From: Achromobacter spanius
GTDB taxonomy: Bacteria; Pseudomonadota; Gammaproteobacteria; Burkholderiales; Burkholderiaceae_B
NCBI RefSeq assembly: GCF_002812705.1
Contig: NZ_CP025030.1
Location: 992,001-1,056,000 of the forward strand
DNA length: 64,000 nt
Reading direction: 5' to 3'
This document shows positions 60,480 to 64,000 of the stretch, piece after piece. The notes beneath the pieces were generated by a model. That model did no database searches and was not told the DNA's origin. It saw only the letters and a list, made by a program, of their open reading frames with translations. Positions within the stretch are counted from its first letter, which is position 1, and each line of letters begins with the position of its first letter. The position numbers and the translations under genes are program-made.

Positions 60480-61056
60480 AAATCAAGCCTTTCAGGCAAT
60501 AGTCCGCCAACTGATTCTGGCGATAACTGGAAAAAATCAATGTCCGGCCAATCAGCCGCTCTTCGAACAGCGCCAGCCAGAGACGGGTGAAACGGCAGGG
60601 CTCGAAAGGGATGGACCCTTCGATCACATACACGTCGAACGCCGGCGCCAGCGCCAGTGCGAACGAAAATTCCTGCCGTGCGTAGAGCGGCCAATGCTCC
60701 ATGGGCTTGGCCAGGGTCTTGGGGTCGCTGATCAGGTCGGCAACCAGTTCGTGGGTGGCATCCGCGTCGATCTCGTACATCTCGCTGACGAAGTCGATCA
60801 TGCTCAGGCCGTTTGCCTTGCCGCGAATAAAGCCTTGCCGGCCGATGGCCCACGACACGTTTCCGTCGTGCTTGACGAAGCCCTGGCGCGGCGGGCGCAG
60901 GTTGCACAGCACGTCGATAATCTGGCGATGCATTTCCGGCGCGGGCGACAGCAGCGCATAGCGCCCCACCGGAATGTCCAGGGTGACGTTGGCCAGCAGC
61001 GCCTGCCTGGCGCCAAAGGCAAAGGGCTCGTCGGTGACGCCGTTCAGATGAATCAT
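60340..61056 (-). CDS. KpsT-like ABC ATPase lacking nucleotide-binding motifs
   Basis: 238 aa. It aligns by eye with KpsT/CtrD over residues 1-205: IPVGRYALL matches IPSGKSVAF and EMYEIDADATHEL matches the helical region. Every catalytic motif is altered. The Walker A site (GRNGAGKST) reads SPAPEMHRQ at 37-45, the signature SSGM reads LYAR at 124-127, Walker B ends VIEG instead of VDE, and the switch SHS reads SYR. The frame is intact, with neighbours overlapping or adjoining on both sides, so this is a maintained pseudo-ATPase rather than a broken gene. The last ~35 residues are extra and overlap the KpsE start. A working ATPase partner must come from elsewhere if this exporter runs. Confidence 0.82.
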   Translation of the reverse strand: MIHLNGVTDEPFAFGARQALLANVTLDIPVGRYALLSPAPEMHRQIIDVLCNLRPPRQGFVKHDGNVSWAIGRQGFIRGKANGLSMIDFVSEMYEIDADATHELVADLISDPKTLAKPMEHWPLYARQEFSFALALAPAFDVYVIEGSIPFEPCRFTRLWLALFEERLIGRTLIFSSYRQNQLADYCLKGLIYERSNLRIEDDLDQCISRFPPRRSRNESGNAGDDVFGGFEDSQLGI

Positions 61057-61065
61057 CTTCGTGCC

Positions 61066-62403
61066 TCACATTGGCTGGATGTTGGGGCGGGCCAGACGCT
61101 CGGCCGCCAAGGCAACCACCATCAGGAACACCAGGGACGTCAGGAAGTAACCCAGGCTGGCGTCGGTCGATTCGTAGGCCTCGAAGTACGCGGAGCGCAA
61201 CAGCTGCATGCCGTGCGCGAACGGCGACCACAGGATCCACGGGCGCAGATGCTCGGGTAGCTGTTCCGACACGAAGAACACGCCCGAGAAAATCTGCAAG
61301 AAGCGCTCGATCACCGGCGCCAGCCGCAGGAAGAAGTGCCAGAAGGTGGCAATCGACCCGAACAGCAGGCCCATGGCCGAGCCGCAACATCCCATCAGCA
61401 CGACAAACAGCACAAACCCGCCCCAGCTTATCGGCAGGGTGATGAACCCCAGCGCGTGGCCGGCACTGATCAGTATCGCGAACACCACCAGGTATATCGA
61501 AAGGTAGATAAGCGACTGCACCAGCGCGCACATCAGCGGCGTCACCCCCTGGAAGTTCAAGATGCCGCGCGCCGAAATATAGGCCGCGCTGCTTCTGAAA
61601 ATGATCTGCCGGAACATGATCCAGGTGGTGGCGCCCAGCAGCGAAAACGTCTGCACATCCATGCCCAGGATGTAGTGCGTGCCCATCAGGATGTACAGCG
61701 ACGAAATCAGCGTCAGCAGCACCACCGGGCCCACCAGGGCCCACAGCAGGGCGATGCGGCTTTCGCCGTGGATCACGCGCAACTGAAACACGAACAGCGC
61801 CAGCAAGGTGCGTCCCACGGGCCGGTATTCGGCCATGCGCGGATGATGCCCGTCATGCAGCACCCGCAGGTGTTGCCGCAGGATCGCAAGGTCCGCGGCC
61901 TCGTCGCGCGGCAGCTCGACTTCCAGCGCGATGTCGTTGCGCGAGGCATGGCGACGCGCGTCACGCGCCTCGTCCTGCTTGCGCCGCTCCACGCGCCGCG
62001 CATGCGCATCGGCCAGGCGTTGGTCTTCGGCCACCAGCTTGGCCGGCATGTAGCCCGGCGCGAACACCTCGACACCCGCGCGGATGTCCTGCTCAAGCAA
62101 ACGCACGATGATGCGCAGCCTGCGCCGCGAAAAATCGGCGACGGTCTCATCGACTTTGCCGCGCGCAATCTCCGCGTCCAGTTCCGCCTGCACGGCCTCG
62201 TACACCGCCCGGCGGGCGGCCACGGAGTCGTGCGGCTCGCCCTGCAGGCGCGCCAGCAAAGGCTTGAACAAGACAGCAGGCGGCGCCTTGGCTTCAAACA
62301 GCACGGCCGGGTCCAGCCGCCAGGCGTCGACCCCGGACCCTACCGCGTAACTACTGTCCTTGCGGCGCGAGCGCCAACCCTTGATCCGGTCCTCGTTGCT
62401 CAT
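61066..62403 (-). CDS. KpsM/Wzm-like ABC-2 permease with ~195-aa N-terminal extension
   Basis: 445 aa from the ATG at 62403; a GTG at 62409 is an alternative. The C-terminal 250 residues are a six-helix ABC-2 polysaccharide permease with the family's entry motif LRVIHGESRIALLWALVGP and SPFAHGMQLLRSAYF. Residues 1-195 are soluble, charged and largely helical (AARRAVYEAVQAELDAEIARG, LRIIVRLLEQDIRAG), and are absent from standard KpsM (about 260 aa). The gene sits 9 bp upstream of the pseudo-ATPase, so the extension may replace or recruit an energy-coupling partner. This is inference. Confidence 0.85.
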   Translation of the reverse strand: MSNEDRIKGWRSRRKDSSYAVGSGVDAWRLDPAVLFEAKAPPAVLFKPLLARLQGEPHDSVAARRAVYEAVQAELDAEIARGKVDETVADFSRRRLRIIVRLLEQDIRAGVEVFAPGYMPAKLVAEDQRLADAHARRVERRKQDEARDARRHASRNDIALEVELPRDEAADLAILRQHLRVLHDGHHPRMAEYRPVGRTLLALFVFQLRVIHGESRIALLWALVGPVVLLTLISSLYILMGTHYILGMDVQTFSLLGATTWIMFRQIIFRSSAAYISARGILNFQGVTPLMCALVQSLIYLSIYLVVFAILISAGHALGFITLPISWGGFVLFVVLMGCCGSAMGLLFGSIATFWHFFLRLAPVIERFLQIFSGVFFVSEQLPEHLRPWILWSPFAHGMQLLRSAYFEAYESTDASLGYFLTSLVFLMVVALAAERLARPNIQPM

Positions 62404-62410
62404 CGACACG

Positions 62411-63568
62411 CTATTGAGACACGCCGGTAGAGCTGCCGCCCGAATCGCTGTCGATGGCCCGCGTGGCGCTGAAGCCTGCGCTCATGGTGACGCGGAATGC
62501 CGACAAGACCTTCTGAACCTGGGTAAACGGCGCATCCGAAATGTAGATGGCCTGGCCTTCATGCACGGTGAATTCACGCGCCAGCGCCACCTGCTCCGGA
62601 CGGGTCAGGTCAAACTGGTAGACCACCGGCAGCATGTCCGGCTTGCCTTCCACGCCCGCCTTCGCTGGCGTGAACAGGAACACCGAACGCGGATCCGCCA
62701 GCTTGTCGTCCAGGCCGCGCGAATCAGCCAGCGCGTCCAGCACGCTGTAGTTGCGCTTGCTGATCGCCACGCGGCCTTGCGTGCCGGCCGCGCCCAGCAC
62801 CGTCAGGTACTCGCGCGAATCGTAGGCGGTGATGACGTCGCCCGGCCGCAGCAGGATGTCGTTGTTCTGGTTGCGATAGATATCCGACAGCCGCACGGAC
62901 GCCACCTGGTTGTCGCGGCGCAGGCTGATGACCAGTTGCTCGGGGTTCGTCTGCACGGGCGCGGCCTGCGCCAGCGCGCTGCTCAGCCGTTGCGCGGTCT
63001 GGGTGATGGGGTACATGCCGGGCTTGGTCAGGTTGCCCTGCACGGTCACCATCTGGCCGCGCTCGGCGGCGGCGCGCGTCACGCTGACGTCGGCGCCCAC
63101 CACCAGCTTGGCCAGGCGCTGCACAACGCGGTCATGCAGCTGGGCCAGCGTCAGGCCGCCGGCCTGGAATTTTCCGATGATGGGGAAATAGACGTTGCCC
63201 GCCCGGTCGATCTGCTGGTTGCCCAGGTCGCTGACGCCGGACGGGTCCGCCGCGAACACGCCCAGGCCACCGCGTTCCCACACTTTCACGTTGATGCCGT
63301 CGCCCGGAACCAGGCGGTCGAACCCCGCCTCGGTCAGGTCACGGTAGCGGACCGGAAAGTCCGCGACGTCGGGCACCCTGCTTTCTTGCACAAGCTCGCG
63401 CGAGGCGGGCATCACGATGACGTCCTTGTCGTCGTGCGCCCCCGTCATCTCGCTCAACATGGGACCGGAACGCGGCAGCTGGCATCCCGTCAATGACAGG
63501 GCGGCAAGCACCATCATGGTGATTGCCGCGTTGCGCCGCAGGCTCGGAGCCGGGACGTTCATTTGCAT
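62411..63568 (-). CDS. Wza/KpsD-like polysaccharide export lipoprotein
   Basis: 385 aa. Lipoprotein signal with LSLTGC, cysteine at 29. The polysaccharide-export domain contains RLVPGDGINVKVWERGG and YFPIIGKFQAGGLTLAQLHDRVVQRL, followed by SLBB-type segments (VQGNLTKPGMYPI, LRPGDVITAYDSREYLTVLGAAG). It forms the outer-membrane/periplasmic channel. It ends 7 bp upstream of the permease start. Confidence 0.92.
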   Translation of the reverse strand: MQMNVPAPSLRRNAAITMMVLAALSLTGCQLPRSGPMLSEMTGAHDDKDVIVMPASRELVQESRVPDVADFPVRYRDLTEAGFDRLVPGDGINVKVWERGGLGVFAADPSGVSDLGNQQIDRAGNVYFPIIGKFQAGGLTLAQLHDRVVQRLAKLVVGADVSVTRAAAERGQMVTVQGNLTKPGMYPITQTAQRLSSALAQAAPVQTNPEQLVISLRRDNQVASVRLSDIYRNQNNDILLRPGDVITAYDSREYLTVLGAAGTQGRVAISKRNYSVLDALADSRGLDDKLADPRSVFLFTPAKAGVEGKPDMLPVVYQFDLTRPEQVALAREFTVHEGQAIYISDAPFTQVQKVLSAFRVTMSAGFSATRAIDSDSGGSSTGVSQ

Positions 63569-63603
63569 AAAAACCTTAACCTTTAAGACCTCGGAAAATT
63601 GAA

Positions 63604-63633
63604 CGGCTGATCAGCGCAACCGCTGATCAGCCG
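63604..63633 (-). terminator. Hairpin after the glycosyltransferase gene
   Basis: Perfect 12-bp stem CGGCTGATCAGC (63604-63615) / GCTGATCAGCCG (63622-63633), loop GCAACC. On the minus strand it is followed by GTTCAATTTT. It lies 15 bp downstream of the glycosyltransferase stop and before the KpsD-like gene, so it may terminate or attenuate transcription into the export genes. Confidence 0.7.
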
Positions 63634-63647
63634 CTCAAAGCCGCCTA

Positions 63648-64000
63648 TCAGGCAAGCATCCGTTGCATCGGCACGTAGTCGATGCGCTCATCGTTCTCGG
63701 AGACAGGCATGACGGGCACGCACAGGCTCAGGAACATGGACAACATCGCGTCCAGCGAAAACAGGTTCTGCGCCCGCTGCCGGCTTTGCGTTTTCAATTC
63801 CTGGTTGGTGCGCGCCAGGTCGATCATCGACTCCACCTTGTCGCAGGCCTCGTGCATGTCCGGATGCTCGACATCCGAAAGCAGATGCCCCGTCTCGTTC
63901 TCGACAAAGCACTCGCCCGCGCCGCCGGCCGGTGTGGAGATCACCGGCACGCCCAGAAGCTGGGCCTCGATCAGCACGTTGGGCAAGCCCTCGTAGCGCG
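63648..64000 (-). CDS. Glycosyltransferase family 4, C-terminal fragment (5' end outside window)
   Basis: The frame is open to the right edge; the visible part reads YEGLPNVLIEAQLLGVPVISTPAGGAGECF, the donor-binding signature of GT4 (group 1) glycosyltransferases, followed by a helical tail. Only about 117 residues are present. It is in the same direction as the export genes, pointing to a polysaccharide biosynthesis locus extending beyond position 64000. Confidence 0.85.
   Translation of the reverse strand, partial: RYEGLPNVLIEAQLLGVPVISTPAGGAGECFVENETGHLLSDVEHPDMHEACDKVESMIDLARTNQELKTQSRQRAQNLFSLDAMLSMFLSLCVPVMPVSENDERIDYVPMQRMLA

Overview
The window reads as high-GC betaproteobacterial DNA, most likely Burkholderiales/Alcaligenaceae (Achromobacter/Bordetella-like). 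I infer this from the abundance of LysR regulators, the two Bug-type solute receptors, an ECF sigma/NrsF (DUF1109) pair and the codon usage; there is no rRNA or tRNA in the window to confirm it. I found no insertion sequence, prophage or CRISPR array.

Positions 1-28635, minus strand: a secretion/adhesion locus. It runs TolC-like lipoprotein, short HlyD-like adaptor, membrane-anchored HlyD adaptor with a GAF-like N-terminus, M50 zinc protease fused to a HlyD-like tail, and then a giant adhesin. The adhesin starts at a GTG at 22279 and runs without a stop past position 1 (7426 codons in the window). It has a LEPR-XLL N-terminus, DUF4347, Ig/cadherin-like modules with thrombospondin-type-3 calcium repeats, and a tandem array of about 25 units of exactly 612 bp. 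No ABC ATPase of the HlyB type is present in the locus. The very long plus-strand open frames over this region are antisense shadows.

Positions 28955-33411: a degenerate acyl-adenylate (ANL) protein between two clear intrinsic terminators, an ECF sigma factor overlapping its NrsF anti-sigma gene, and a divergent c-di-GMP phosphodiesterase (EAL).

Positions 33433-44987: metabolic and regulatory genes. These are LysR/MFS, a DUF4261 protein, LysR/dkgB, LysR/Bug receptor/amidase, a YdeP/FdhF-like molybdopterin oxidoreductase, and a spermidine-synthase-fold methyl/aminopropyltransferase.

Positions 45097-50152, minus strand: a GAF-LytTR regulator, then a close-packed set of an AmpH-like hydrolase, an outer-membrane beta-barrel candidate and a second serine hydrolase.

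Positions 50200-55988: a five-gene catabolic operon (CitE-like lyase, CoA transferase, cyclase-family hydrolase, Bug receptor, carboxymuconolactone-decarboxylase-like protein). It is divergent from a LysR gene whose start codon abuts a nested inverted repeat.

Positions 55959-64000, minus strand: a group-2-capsule-like export operon: glycosyltransferase (partial), KpsD/Wza-like lipoprotein, KpsM-like permease with a large N-terminal extension, KpsT-like ATPase that has lost every nucleotide-binding motif, KpsE-like protein, TPR plus LpxL-like protein, and a PL1 pectate lyase. The two most unusual systems are this exporter with a pseudo-ATPase and the ABC-less M50/HlyD/TolC adhesin locus.
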